Of a stretch of 64,000 bases of DNA, positions 8,608-17,065 are shown one piece after another. The notes under the pieces were generated by a model. The model saw nothing but the letters and a program-made list of their open reading frames with translations. It searched no databases and was not told the DNA's origin. The stretch's first letter is position 1; the number at the start of each line of letters is the position of its first letter. Made by a program: the position numbers and the translations under genes. Origin of the DNA: Gloeobacter violaceus PCC 7421 (lineage in GTDB: Bacteria > Cyanobacteriota > Cyanobacteriia > Gloeobacterales > Gloeobacteraceae); contig NC_005125.1 in the NCBI RefSeq assembly GCF_000011385.1, positions 2,852,001-2,916,000 of the forward strand, read 5' to 3'.

Positions 8608-9663
8608 TCACTTCAGGGTGAGCGTCTCGGTACGGCCGCTACCGTCGATTTTGAGCACGCGGAAGTTGCCGGTGTCGGCGATGTACAGATGGCCCCGCTC
8701 GTCCACACCGACGGCGAACGGGTCGTTCAAGCGGGCGGCGGCGGGCGGCTCGCCCCCGGCCACCGTCGAGATCGTGCCGTCCGGTGCGATCCGGCGCACG
8801 CGGTTGTTGTTGGTGTCGGCCACAAAGAGATTGCCCCGGTGGTCGGCTACGGCCAGTTGGGGCCGCTCCAAGCGGGCCTTCACCGCCGGGCCGCCGTCGC
8901 CCCCGAAACCGGCCTGCCCGGTGCCCGCCACCGTGCGAATCGTCCCGTCCGGCCCGATGGAGCGGATCCGGTTGTTGCCGGTATCGGCGATCAGTATCCG
9001 TCCGTCGGGCGCCACGGCGACCCCCCAGGGAAAATCGAGCCGGGCCGCCGTCGCCGGGCCGCCGTCACCGCTGTAGCCCGCTTGCCCGGTGCCCGCCACC
9101 GTGCGAATCGTCCCGTCCGGCCCAATCGTCCGGATGCGGTGGTTATAAGTATCGGCCACCAGCACGTTGCCCAGGGCGTCCACCGCCACCCCGGCCGGAT
9201 CGTTGAATCTGGCCTGCTTTGCCGGGCCGCCGTCGCCGCCGTAGTCGGCCTCGCCGGTGCCCGCGATCGTCTCGATGCGCCCGTCCGTACCGACGCGACG
9301 GACGCGGTGGTGGTTGTGATCGGCGATGTAGAGGTTGCCCGCCCGGTCGCGGGCGATGCCCATCATAAAAAGCCCCGCGCGGGTCGCCGGACCGCCGTCG
9401 CCCGAGTAGTCGCTTGTGCCGTTGCCGGCAATCACCGTAGGTAAGCGTCCAGGGACGAGTTTGAGAATCTGGTTGCGGCTGTGCTCGACGACAAAGAGTT
9501 CACCCGCGGGGGCAGGCAGCACAAAGACCGGGTACAAAGGCTCCTCTGCGACTTTGATGTGGTTTCCGGCCACGACGCTGCGCAGCGCAAAACTTCCCAG
9601 CGCCGTCCCCAACAGCGCAAACCACACCCATCGGGAGTCAAACCGCCGAGACTTTTCTTGCAT
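8608..9663 (-). CDS. NHL-repeat beta-propeller protein, exported or membrane-anchored
   Basis: This encodes 351 residues with an N-terminal hydrophobic segment (about residues 12-30), followed by at least five NHL blades. Each blade has the pattern GDGGPA..ARL..P.GVA, then ADT.NNRIR.IGPDGTI.TVAGTG. These proteins are usually extracytoplasmic binding scaffolds and occasionally lyases. Two consecutive blades are nearly identical at the DNA level (around 8911 and 9079, 168 bases apart), indicating recent duplication or gene conversion. It is convergent with the Rieske gene, with only five bases between the two. Confidence 0.88.
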   Translation of the reverse strand: MQEKSRRFDSRWVWFALLGTALGSFALRSVVAGNHIKVAEEPLYPVFVLPAPAGELFVVEHSRNQILKLVPGRLPTVIAGNGTSDYSGDGGPATRAGLFMMGIARDRAGNLYIADHNHHRVRRVGTDGRIETIAGTGEADYGGDGGPAKQARFNDPAGVAVDALGNVLVADTYNHRIRTIGPDGTIRTVAGTGQAGYSGDGGPATAARLDFPWGVAVAPDGRILIADTGNNRIRSIGPDGTIRTVAGTGQAGFGGDGGPAVKARLERPQLAVADHRGNLFVADTNNNRVRRIAPDGTISTVAGGEPPAAARLNDPFAVGVDERGHLYIADTGNFRVLKIDGSGRTETLTLK

Positions 9664-9730
9664 CGCGTATTATTCGTTCAGGTCACTTGCACCCTAGCCT
9701 GAACCAGGGTAAACCCTCCGGAGCCTCGTT

Positions 9731-10384
9731 GTGCTGAGCAAGTTCGTCGCGGGCAATCCGCTGGAACGGTTTTTTTCGTTGGCGGGGAACGCCTGCAACG
9801 GCATCTTTCTTATCAACGCAGCGGCGCTATTCGTCCCGCCCCGCCCCCTCGATCCGGTCTGGGAGGTGCAACTCATCGGCGGCCTGGTGAGCAACGCGCC
9901 GCTGTTGCTGGTGGGGATTGCCCTTGTAGGCGCGGGGCGTTACCTGCGCGAGCAACCCGAGCGCTTTCGCAGTCTGCAGATTTACGCCTACGCCCTGGCG
10001 GGGGTGTTCGCCCTGTGCGTGCCACTTCTGGTGGTGGACAGCCTGCGGCTCTACCGCGACGCCGCCGGGCGCGTCGATGCGGAGCAAAACCGCACCGCCG
10101 CCAAGATCGAGCGCCAGCAGACCCGTCTGGAGGCGGCGGTGGCCGGCGGGAATGTGCCCGCGGGTCTGGATCTGGCCCAGGCGCGCGAGCGGCTCACAGC
10201 CGCCCAGGCCCAGACCCGCCTGGAGGCGGAGCAGGCCCGCTTCCAGGCGCGGATCAACTACGGCAAGCTCGCCGTCAGCAAAATCGCCCTGCTCGTTGTG
10301 ATCGTCGGCACGCTGCTGTTGTTCGGGCGGCTCAGCCAGCTTGCGGCCCGGGGAATTGCCCTCGATCCCGATATCGTCGGCTGA
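9731..10384 (+). CDS. HpsJ-like membrane protein
   Basis: This encodes 217 residues starting at GTG. There are two hydrophobic segments in the first 110 residues (around LLLVGIALVGAG and YALAGVFALCVPLLVV), then a long charged coiled coil (about residues 115-185) and a final membrane segment (ALLVVIVGTLLLF). This order, together with the PRPLDPVWEVQLIGGLV motif near residue 37, resembles the cyanobacterial HpsJ family, known from hormogonium polysaccharide and cyanoexosortase contexts. The assignment is from memory of the motif. No hps or exosortase gene is adjacent. Confidence 0.6.
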   Translation: MLSKFVAGNPLERFFSLAGNACNGIFLINAAALFVPPRPLDPVWEVQLIGGLVSNAPLLLVGIALVGAGRYLREQPERFRSLQIYAYALAGVFALCVPLLVVDSLRLYRDAAGRVDAEQNRTAAKIERQQTRLEAAVAGGNVPAGLDLAQARERLTAAQAQTRLEAEQARFQARINYGKLAVSKIALLVVIVGTLLLFGRLSQLAARGIALDPDIVG

Positions 10385-10467
10385 AAAAATTCAGGTGTGG
10401 AAACCGCTCCACGGCGGGTACGGTTTTCTCCTCCGGGGCGGATCCGGGGGCTCATTACCGTAGAGAC

Positions 10468-10947
10468 ATGAAGCCCATGGAGACAAAACCGATGGTAATG
10501 ATGCGTTTCAATCCCGATCGCGACATCGATGCTCTGCGCAGCGACATGATCGACCGCGTGTTCGGCGGGCTGCTCGGTCCGCTGAGCGGCCGCGATCTTT
10601 CCCCGGCCATTCGCGTCTGGGAGAGCCCCGAAGCCTTTACCGTCCAGGCGCTCGTACCCGGTCTGGACCGCGAGAGCCTGGACATTCAGGCCGCTCCCTA
10701 CGGCCTGTCGATGGGCGGCAAGATTCGCTTCGCCGCACCGGAAGGGGTCACCGTCCGCCACAGCGAGTTCGGCAACGGTGAATTTCGCCGCACGCTGCAG
10801 CTGGCCACCCAGATCCGCTCCGAAGCGGTTCAAGCCGGCTACAGCGACGGCATCCTCACCGTCACCCTGCCCAAAGTCGAGTCCCAGCGCGTCGTGAAAG
10901 TCAAACTGGCCGAGACGGTGGACACCACCGCCGCCCAGTCCAACTAA
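10468..10947 (+). CDS. Small heat shock protein (Hsp20/alpha-crystallin family)
   Basis: This encodes 159 residues. The alpha-crystallin domain covers about residues 45-145: AIRVWESPEAFTVQALVPG at its start, RRTLQL in the middle and GYSDGILTVTLPK near its end, the typical last strands. The N-terminal FNPDRDIDALRSDMIDRVFG region fits the variable oligomerisation arm. Such proteins are ATP-independent holdases that bind unfolding proteins. No heat-shock operator such as CIRCE was recognised upstream. It is convergent with the glycosyltransferase gene that follows. Confidence 0.88.
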   Translation: MKPMETKPMVMMRFNPDRDIDALRSDMIDRVFGGLLGPLSGRDLSPAIRVWESPEAFTVQALVPGLDRESLDIQAAPYGLSMGGKIRFAAPEGVTVRHSEFGNGEFRRTLQLATQIRSEAVQAGYSDGILTVTLPKVESQRVVKVKLAETVDTTAAQSN

Positions 10948-10959
10948 CTCCCACCGGCC

Positions 10960-12708
10960 TTACTCCCCTCCCCTGCCTAGCGGGGGAGGGGTCCAAGAGG
11001 CGAACTGGTCGTCTCTTTGCTGCTCTGTCTGGGCGGGTCCCAGCAGCAGATAGGCCCCGTAGCGGTTTTGTACTTTCAGTTGCGACAGCGAGGCGATCTG
11101 TCCGACTTCCGACTGCCGCGCCACTACCCACAAACTCGGCTCGCTGCGCAACAGGCGGGCCAGTTGCTCAGGAGAGCGGGGGTTGGCGACCCGCCGCCGG
11201 GCATAGAAAGGCGGCAGGTAGGTTAGCGGTCCATAGAACGCCAGCGGCGAGCGGCCCACCCGGTCGATGTACTGCACCTGGGGTGTGGAGACGTAGGCGT
11301 CGACCCTGGCCATGAAGACGATCCAGACCAGGTTGGCCGTGACGCCGCCGGTGGCCAGCAGTCCTGCAACGGCGAGGCGCCCGCGCCCCAGCCCAAAGCA
11401 GACGACGGTGAACAGAGTGGCTGCGATCAGCCAGAGGCCGGGTCCGTAGGTCAACCAGCCCCAATCGACGGGGGTATCGAGGTAAGCGCGGGCGGACGGA
11501 TCGTCCAGATAAGGTTCCAGCAGCGCCGGGTGGTTGCCGATATAGGGCAGCGCGAGCATCGGGGCTGCCAGCACCAGGGCCACGAGCACCAGGGCCGCCA
11601 GTTCCAGCGGATGGGGGCGCAGTTTTCCCTGCTGCAACCGGTAGAGAATGCGCGCGGCCAGAAATGCCCCCGGCACCTGCAACAGCGAGGCGTAGTGGAT
11701 GAGCTTGGTTTTGACCAGAACCTCAAAAAGCACCAGGATCAGGACAAACAGCACCATCGCCAGGATCTGAAAGCGCCGCTCGCGATAGAAAGCCCGTTCG
11801 CTAATCCCGCGCAGCAGAAAAATCGAAAACGGGAAACAGCCCAGTAAAAAGACGAGGGTGTGGAAAAAGGGCACGCCGGGGTGGCCGTCGTTGGTACCGG
11901 TGATCCGCAATTGATAGGTGACAAATTCGCCGACAAAGGCCGGGCCGTGGGCCAGGGTCTCCAGGGCAAACCAGGAACCCGCCACCGCGAGCGCCGCGAG
12001 CAGGCCCAGGCCCACCGACCACGGCGAAAGTCGCGGTCTGGAGACAAAGATTTTGTAGATCGCAAAGCCAGGGATGACGATGGCCAGGGCGAGCGGTCCT
12101 TTGACGAGCACCGCAAAGCCCAGGCACACAGACGCCAACCCCAGATAGCCCCCCGGCAGCCGGCCGGGCCGGGGAATCGGCGGATCGAGCCAATCGCTAC
12201 GGTGCCCCTCGTCGTAGGCAAATAGACACACCAGGCTGCTCAGTACAAAAAAGTTGAAGGTCGGATCGATGAGGCCGAGCTTACCCTGTACTGCGGGCAA
12301 AATCCCCAGTCCAAAGAGAGCCGCCCACAAAAACCCGAAGCCGGGCGAGACGATAAAACTGCCGGCCAGAAACACCAGTGCCCCGGTGGCGGCGGTGAAG
12401 ATGGTGCTCGGCAGCCGGGCTGCCCCTTCGCTGACGCCGAACCAGTGAAAGCTCAGCGCCTGCAGCCAGAAAAAACCTGGCGGCTTCTCAAAAAACGGCA
12501 CGTAATTGACGAAAACCCGCAGATAATCGTTGCGCTCGACCATCTCACGGGCAGCTTCCGCGAAGATCAACTCGTCCCAATCAAAGAGATGCAGCGAACC
12601 GATAAAGGGCAGATAGGCCGCCAGCAGCAGGCCAAAGACCCCCGAGGCCATCGCCAGGAGCGCACCGAAGGTAACGGGTCTTGAGGCAGTGGACAGTCTG
12701 CTTGCCAT
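10960..12708 (-). CDS. Glycosyltransferase family 39 (ArnT/PMT-like) membrane protein
   Basis: This encodes 582 residues with 11-12 hydrophobic segments. The first periplasmic loop carries the signature HLFDWDELIFAEAAREM near residue 40, with the paired acidic residues of GT39/ArnT-type enzymes, followed by FVNYVPFFEKPPGFFWLQAL. The EKPP motif is diagnostic of the lipid-linked-sugar-dependent GT-C class. ArnT itself moves aminoarabinose to lipid A; the cyanobacterial relatives have unassigned acceptors. The C-terminal soluble part, after about residue 450, is short. The last codons lie within the hairpin at 10965-10991. Confidence 0.85.
   Translation of the reverse strand: MASRLSTASRPVTFGALLAMASGVFGLLLAAYLPFIGSLHLFDWDELIFAEAAREMVERNDYLRVFVNYVPFFEKPPGFFWLQALSFHWFGVSEGAARLPSTIFTAATGALVFLAGSFIVSPGFGFLWAALFGLGILPAVQGKLGLIDPTFNFFVLSSLVCLFAYDEGHRSDWLDPPIPRPGRLPGGYLGLASVCLGFAVLVKGPLALAIVIPGFAIYKIFVSRPRLSPWSVGLGLLAALAVAGSWFALETLAHGPAFVGEFVTYQLRITGTNDGHPGVPFFHTLVFLLGCFPFSIFLLRGISERAFYRERRFQILAMVLFVLILVLFEVLVKTKLIHYASLLQVPGAFLAARILYRLQQGKLRPHPLELAALVLVALVLAAPMLALPYIGNHPALLEPYLDDPSARAYLDTPVDWGWLTYGPGLWLIAATLFTVVCFGLGRGRLAVAGLLATGGVTANLVWIVFMARVDAYVSTPQVQYIDRVGRSPLAFYGPLTYLPPFYARRRVANPRSPEQLARLLRSEPSLWVVARQSEVGQIASLSQLKVQNRYGAYLLLGPAQTEQQRDDQFASWTPPPLGRGGE
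10965..10991. terminator. GC-rich hairpin between convergent genes
   Basis: CCCCTCCCC and GGGGAGGGG form a stem with a loop of about nine bases. It sits between the sHsp gene and the oppositely oriented glycosyltransferase gene and overlaps the 3' end of the latter, so it could stop transcripts from both sides. No strong U-tract follows. Confidence 0.4.
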
Positions 12709-12797
12709 GACATTCTGCAGCCAGGGATCAGTGGCAAGTTAGCAAATTTAACGGCGCTGGTACAATCGGGGGCGAACAGCGGTGCGGGGTATAGGGC

Positions 12798-13169
12798 TTG
12801 GGCTGGTGCGTCAGAGGAATCCGGGGAGCGACGACCGTCGAAGAAAACAGCAAAGCAGCGATCGAGCAGGCGGTTGTCGAATTGATGGCTTCGATCTGCG
12901 AGCGCAACGTCTTTGAACCCCAGGACATCGGCTGCGTCATCTTCACAGCCACCAGTGATCTCGACGCGCTGTTTCCTTCCCAGGCCGCCCGCTGCCACCT
13001 GCGCGGCTGGGAGAACGTGGCCCTACTGGATCTGGCCCAACTGGAGGTGCCGGGCAGCATTCCCCGCTGCATCCGGGTGCTGCTGCAGATCAACACCCCC
13101 CACCCCCAACCGGAAATCCAGCACGTCTACCTGCGCGGCGCCCGCGGGCTGCGGCCCGACCGGGTTTAG
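12798..13169 (+). CDS. aroH: Chorismate mutase, AroH class
   Basis: This encodes 123 residues, the usual length for monofunctional AroH-type chorismate mutase, a trimeric enzyme that converts chorismate to prephenate for Phe and Tyr synthesis. Family signatures are RGIRGATTVEEN at the N-terminus (with the active-site Arg), FTATSDLDALFP in the middle, and the C-terminal HVYLRGARGLRPD. Translation appears to start at the TTG at 12798, because an in-frame stop lies two codons upstream and the protein otherwise starts at the family's normal position. Confidence 0.9.
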   Translation: MGWCVRGIRGATTVEENSKAAIEQAVVELMASICERNVFEPQDIGCVIFTATSDLDALFPSQAARCHLRGWENVALLDLAQLEVPGSIPRCIRVLLQINTPHPQPEIQHVYLRGARGLRPDRV

Positions 13170-13236
13170 GCAGGCGACAATATACGAATTATCAGCGCCC
13201 GAACGGCGACTGCCCTTGAGCGACGAAACTACGAAA

Positions 13237-13608
13237 ATGGATAGCAGTTCTCCTGTCTCCTCTGAAATGCCCGCCTGGGTACCCGCAAATATTGAGGAAT
13301 TACAGCAACTTGTGCTCGTCCAGGACGCCCAGAAAGACCGCCTGTACGCGCTCGTGAGTGAATTGGGCAATTTGTTCGACGCACTGCACCCGGTTTTGGA
13401 TGCAGTAGTACCCGGATGGTGGGAAAAGCAACAGCCCTTGTTGAAAATTCGAGAGGAACTGGCTGGTTGGCAGCCCGAGCGTGTCTGTGAGGCAAAACAT
13501 CGCCTGGGGCTTGTCGTTCGAGGACTGCCTCCCAAAGAAGCAGCGGAAACGCTCCAGAAGCGGCGAACCACCTTGACAGATGAACAACGCCAAGAGCTTG
13601 GGTATTGA
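13237..13608 (+). CDS. Hypothetical protein, mostly helical
   Basis: This encodes 123 residues with no signal peptide or membrane segment. The middle (residues 18-70) is predicted by eye to be helical, with hydrophobic spacing (IEELQQLVLVQDAQKDRLYA), and the C-terminus is charged. I do not recognise it. I chose the ATG at 13237 because the codons upstream in the same frame overlap aroH. It lies 67 bases after aroH on the same strand and may be cotranscribed. Confidence 0.5.
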   Translation: MDSSSPVSSEMPAWVPANIEELQQLVLVQDAQKDRLYALVSELGNLFDALHPVLDAVVPGWWEKQQPLLKIREELAGWQPERVCEAKHRLGLVVRGLPPKEAAETLQKRRTTLTDEQRQELGY

Positions 13609-13711
13609 TTGCTAGTTTCCTCTCGAGCTGAGGTGGCGCCTGCCGGTTGTCGGGGCTACGGGCACGCGACTGTTGTGGCACAATCCAATTCGGTCTGTTG
13701 CTGGATCTTCG

Positions 13712-15601
13712 ATGCGCCAAGTCCGTCCGTTCCCGTGGTTGCCCGCAGGCGTGCTGCTGGGACTGGCCTGCACTGCTCCGGTCTACGCCCAGAATCTGCC
13801 TGCCGCCACCGTCGAGTGCGACGTGTTCATCGCCGGGGGCGGTTTCGGTGGGGTGGCGGCGGCGATCGAGGCGCTGGAATTGGGCAAGAAAGTCTGCATG
13901 AGCGAGATCACCGACTGGATCGGCGGCCAGGTTACCCAGCAGGGAGTCTCGGCCCTCGATGAGCGGCCCCTGCAGCGCAACAATCCCAACCTGTTTGCCC
14001 GCGGCTACGAGCAGTTTCGCCAGGCCGTGCGCGCCAAATATGGCGGCGAGCACAACCCTGGCCGCTGCTGGGTGAGCGAACTGTGTTTTTCACCCCAGGT
14101 GGGGGTACAGGTGCTCGAAGAGCGACTTGCCCCGTTCAGGGCCGGCGGGCAACTGACGCTGTTGACCGACACCGTCGTCAAGACCCTCGAAGTAGAAGGA
14201 GGTCGGGTGCGCTCCCTCACCACCCTCACCCACATCCCCAGAAATTCTGCCCAGGGAGTCAACAGCCGCCCGCTGTCGTCTTTTTATCGCGACTGGTACG
14301 ACCCGCGGCCTTCGGAATTTTTTGATAAACGTCCCACCCGCTTTGTCCCCACCGCTGCCCGTCGGGGCAAACAGGTGGAGTGGGTGGTGATTGACGCCAC
14401 CGAGACCGGCGAACTGTGGCCCCTGGCAGGCGTGCCCTACCGGGTCGGCACCGACCGACAAAACCGCTGGGAACCCTCCGCGCATCCCGACGGTGAAGAC
14501 CCCTACTGCACCCAGGGATTTACCTACACCTTCGTCATGGAGCAATCCGACGCGCCCCGGACCCACACCAAACCGCCGGGGTACGACTCGCTCTACAACG
14601 GCGGCTACTACAGCTACGAGGCGGAGCGCTTCAATTTCCCGATGATCTTCACCTACCGCCGCATCCGCGGAACCGTGGACGGTATGGGCCTCGAGGCGAT
14701 GCGCCCCGGAGATCAGTCGATGCAGAACTGGACCTGGGGCAACGATTGGCGGGTTTCTACCGCCAACACGAATTTGATCCTCACCGAGGAGCAGTTACGT
14801 CTTCAGGGACAGCTCTCTTCAGGCGGCTGGCAGGGAGGCTTGCGCCCGGAGGCGCTCGCCATGGCCGAGGAGCACGCCCTGGGCTACTTTTACTGGTTGG
14901 TGGCGGGCACCACCGATTCGCAGCTGCAAAAGAACAACCCAAACTACGTCAAACCGGTCTATCCCAACTACACCTACCTGGCGGGCGCCGCCAGCCCGAT
15001 GGGCACCGCCCACGGCCTGTCGCGCTATCCCTACATCCGCGAAGGACGGCGGCTGGTGGGACGGCCCTCGATTGCTTATCCGTACGGATTCACCATCTAC
15101 GAAACCGACATCTCCCGCGCCCACCAGGACCCGGTGCTCAATCCCGACCGGCCTTTTATCTTTCTCGATTCGGTCGGTATCGGTCAGTACCCGATCGACT
15201 TTCACGCCTGCATCAAAGAAAATTTTGAGCCCTCGCCCTACGAAGCGCGCGAAGCCCCTGCGGCCAGCTACCCCTACCAGTTACCCCTGCGCGCCCTGAT
15301 TCCTCAAAAAATCGACAATCTGCTTGCCGGAGCCAAGAACATCGCCACCAGCCACATCACCAACGGCTCCTACCGCGTCCATCCGATCGAATGGGCAATC
15401 GGGGCGGCGGCGGGCAACACGGCGGCTTTTGTGCTCGATCGCGATATCACCCCAGCTTCGATCGTGGCAGGGTTAGATGCGGTCAACCCCGACGCCGACA
15501 AACGGCTGCGCGCCCTGCAACGGCAAATTGTCTCGCGCGGCAACCCAATCGCCGTGCCCGGCACGACCATCTTTGAGACCCAGTGGGCGGATTACAAGTG
15601 A
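13712..15601 (+). CDS. Secreted FAD-dependent oxidoreductase
   Basis: This encodes 629 residues with a signal peptide (positively charged start, hydrophobic core, AYAQN-like cleavage site near residue 26). The dinucleotide-binding motif VFIAGGGFGGVAAAIEA follows at about residues 38-54, and a C-terminal FAD-binding segment (LLAGAKNIATSHITNGSYR) completes the fold. The ATG at 13712 is used because the signal sequence begins there. It resembles the FAD_oxidored family of large periplasmic flavoproteins of unknown substrate. No electron-carrier partner is adjacent. Confidence 0.82.
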   Translation: MRQVRPFPWLPAGVLLGLACTAPVYAQNLPAATVECDVFIAGGGFGGVAAAIEALELGKKVCMSEITDWIGGQVTQQGVSALDERPLQRNNPNLFARGYEQFRQAVRAKYGGEHNPGRCWVSELCFSPQVGVQVLEERLAPFRAGGQLTLLTDTVVKTLEVEGGRVRSLTTLTHIPRNSAQGVNSRPLSSFYRDWYDPRPSEFFDKRPTRFVPTAARRGKQVEWVVIDATETGELWPLAGVPYRVGTDRQNRWEPSAHPDGEDPYCTQGFTYTFVMEQSDAPRTHTKPPGYDSLYNGGYYSYEAERFNFPMIFTYRRIRGTVDGMGLEAMRPGDQSMQNWTWGNDWRVSTANTNLILTEEQLRLQGQLSSGGWQGGLRPEALAMAEEHALGYFYWLVAGTTDSQLQKNNPNYVKPVYPNYTYLAGAASPMGTAHGLSRYPYIREGRRLVGRPSIAYPYGFTIYETDISRAHQDPVLNPDRPFIFLDSVGIGQYPIDFHACIKENFEPSPYEAREAPAASYPYQLPLRALIPQKIDNLLAGAKNIATSHITNGSYRVHPIEWAIGAAAGNTAAFVLDRDITPASIVAGLDAVNPDADKRLRALQRQIVSRGNPIAVPGTTIFETQWADYK

Positions 15602-15733
15602 TCCCTGATCGATCTGCCAAACGGGGGCTTCTCAACGAAAGCACGGGGTTTCAGCCCACGAGCAATCAACGTTTCACCAGTGTCCGACCGATCGGGGATA
15701 GATATGGCTTTGCGCTGCACGTTGGGTCTGTGA

Positions 15734-16327
15734 TCAGGTAACAGTCTCAATAAACGTGTCATCGAGCGAGGTCCGAATCAAGAACATGCAACCGCCGCGC
15801 GTCGAAGGCCCGTGCATCGAGCTTGGCTGCGAGCGCACGTAATCGCCGGGACCGTAGATTTCGCCGTCGATCTCCAGATCGCCTTCGAGCATGAATATCT
15901 CCTCGAAACCGGCGTGCAGGTGATCCGGATATTTGACGCCGGCCTCGGCACGGAACACCCCGACCAGTTCGCGCCGCGCTTCGTCCACGCGCAGCCTGGC
16001 AATCGCCGTTCCCGGCACGATAAAAGGCTCCCACGGCAATTCGGCGGCGCGCAGCGCGAAATAAGGCACAGCTGGGACGCAGACGGCGGGTGTTTTCGGC
16101 TTTTCCAGGTCAAGCCGCTCGAAAAGACGGGTTTTGAGATCCGCCGACACCGCAACTGCGGGTGCTCCGTAGGGCAGGACAGCTACCGCCCTCTGGTAAG
16201 CTGCCAGTTCCGCCGCCAGTTCCGGAAAATGCGCGAGTTCGTGCTCGACCAGCAAGCGCTCCCGCTCATCGAGGATATCGAGGGCGTGGAGGGGGGCAAG
16301 TTCGCAAAAACAGGGATCGGGGCTCAT
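15734..16327 (-). CDS. ChrR-type cupin anti-sigma factor
   Basis: This encodes 197 residues. The N-terminal helical part (PLHALDILDERERLLVEHEL) resembles the anti-sigma domain that binds ECF sigma factors. However, the HxxxCxxC zinc ligands of the ZAS class are absent: HELAHFPELAAEL occupies that place. The C-terminal half (about residues 100-190) is a cupin: HLHAGFEEIFMLEGDLEIDG, with metal-binding His and Glu residues, then GDYVRSQPSSMHGP. It lies downstream of the ECF sigma gene on the same strand, 53 bases apart, so it is very probably the cognate regulator. ChrR in Rhodobacter responds to singlet oxygen; the signal here is unknown. Confidence 0.82.
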   Translation of the reverse strand: MSPDPCFCELAPLHALDILDERERLLVEHELAHFPELAAELAAYQRAVAVLPYGAPAVAVSADLKTRLFERLDLEKPKTPAVCVPAVPYFALRAAELPWEPFIVPGTAIARLRVDEARRELVGVFRAEAGVKYPDHLHAGFEEIFMLEGDLEIDGEIYGPGDYVRSQPSSMHGPSTRGGCMFLIRTSLDDTFIETVT

Positions 16328-16380
16328 GGCGTTTCGCCTGGGTTGCCATCATTGTACTAATTTTGCGGTTTTCCAGAGCC

Positions 16381-16950
16381 CTAGCCCCCATTTCCCAGAG
16401 CGTCGCGCAACTTGTTGAGCCCCAGGCGGATGCGGGTTTTGACGGTACCCAGCGGTTTACCCGTTTGGGCGGCGATCTGCGTGTGGGTGAGCCCCTGGTA
16501 GTACGCCAGTTCCAGCACCCGCCGCTGCTCGTCCGGCAATCGTTCGAGCGCGGCGCTCACCCGGCCCCGCCATTCGATCAGATCGAGTTGCTCGGCGGTG
16601 TCGGCTTCCCGAATCGGCCACTGCACGTGCGCTTCTTGCACCGAAGCGTTCCGGGCACGGGCGCTGCGCTGCAGAGCGCGCAGGCGGTCGAGCGACCGGC
16701 TGCGGGTGAGCATAAAAAGCCAGGCATCGACGCGGCTGCGGCGGGCGTCGTAGCTTGCGGCCGTGCGCCACACCTGGCAGAAGACATCGAGAACCACTTC
16801 CTCCGCCTCCTCGAGCGAGCCCAAGATCTTGAACGCCACCGCCGCCAGCATGCGGACGTAGCGATCGTAAAGCTCGGAGAGCGCCGATTGATCCTGGCGG
16901 GCGATTCTGGCCACCAGCGCGGCTTCGTCGGTGCGGTTCGGGTCTGTCAT
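16381..16950 (-). CDS. ECF-type RNA polymerase sigma factor
   Basis: This encodes 189 residues. Region 2 is seen as LYDRYVRMLAAVAFKILGSLEEAEEVVLDVFCQVW (about residues 24-58). Region 4 is the helix-turn-helix LEQRRVLELAY-like segment followed by YYQGLTHTQIAAQTGKPLGT, and the protein ends VKTRIRLGLNKLRDAL. I chose the ATG at 16950 (MTDPNRTDEAALVARI), which fits the family length; longer versions read into the upstream promoter region. It is encoded first in a two-gene unit with the cupin anti-sigma factor. Such pairs usually autoregulate from the promoter just upstream. Confidence 0.9.
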   Translation of the reverse strand: MTDPNRTDEAALVARIARQDQSALSELYDRYVRMLAAVAFKILGSLEEAEEVVLDVFCQVWRTAASYDARRSRVDAWLFMLTRSRSLDRLRALQRSARARNASVQEAHVQWPIREADTAEQLDLIEWRGRVSAALERLPDEQRRVLELAYYQGLTHTQIAAQTGKPLGTVKTRIRLGLNKLRDALGNGG

Positions 16951-17065
16951 CGGAATTGCCGGGATCGTCGGTACTATCGGGTATTGACGTCTCCAGCCAC
17001 ACAGGTTGCCATCCTTAGTTAAACATCTGCGGAGACTACACTTGATGCAAAGCGTCGGGGCGTCG

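Noticed and set aside
8700-9450. A possible CRISPR-like or tandem DNA repeat.
   Set aside because: The regular repeats are the coding sequence of NHL blades; there are no spacers.
15602-15733. A possible IS200/IS605 end because of the sequence AGCACGGGGTTTCAGCCC.
   Set aside because: There is no TnpB or TnpA remnant beside it and no hairpin set that I could support.
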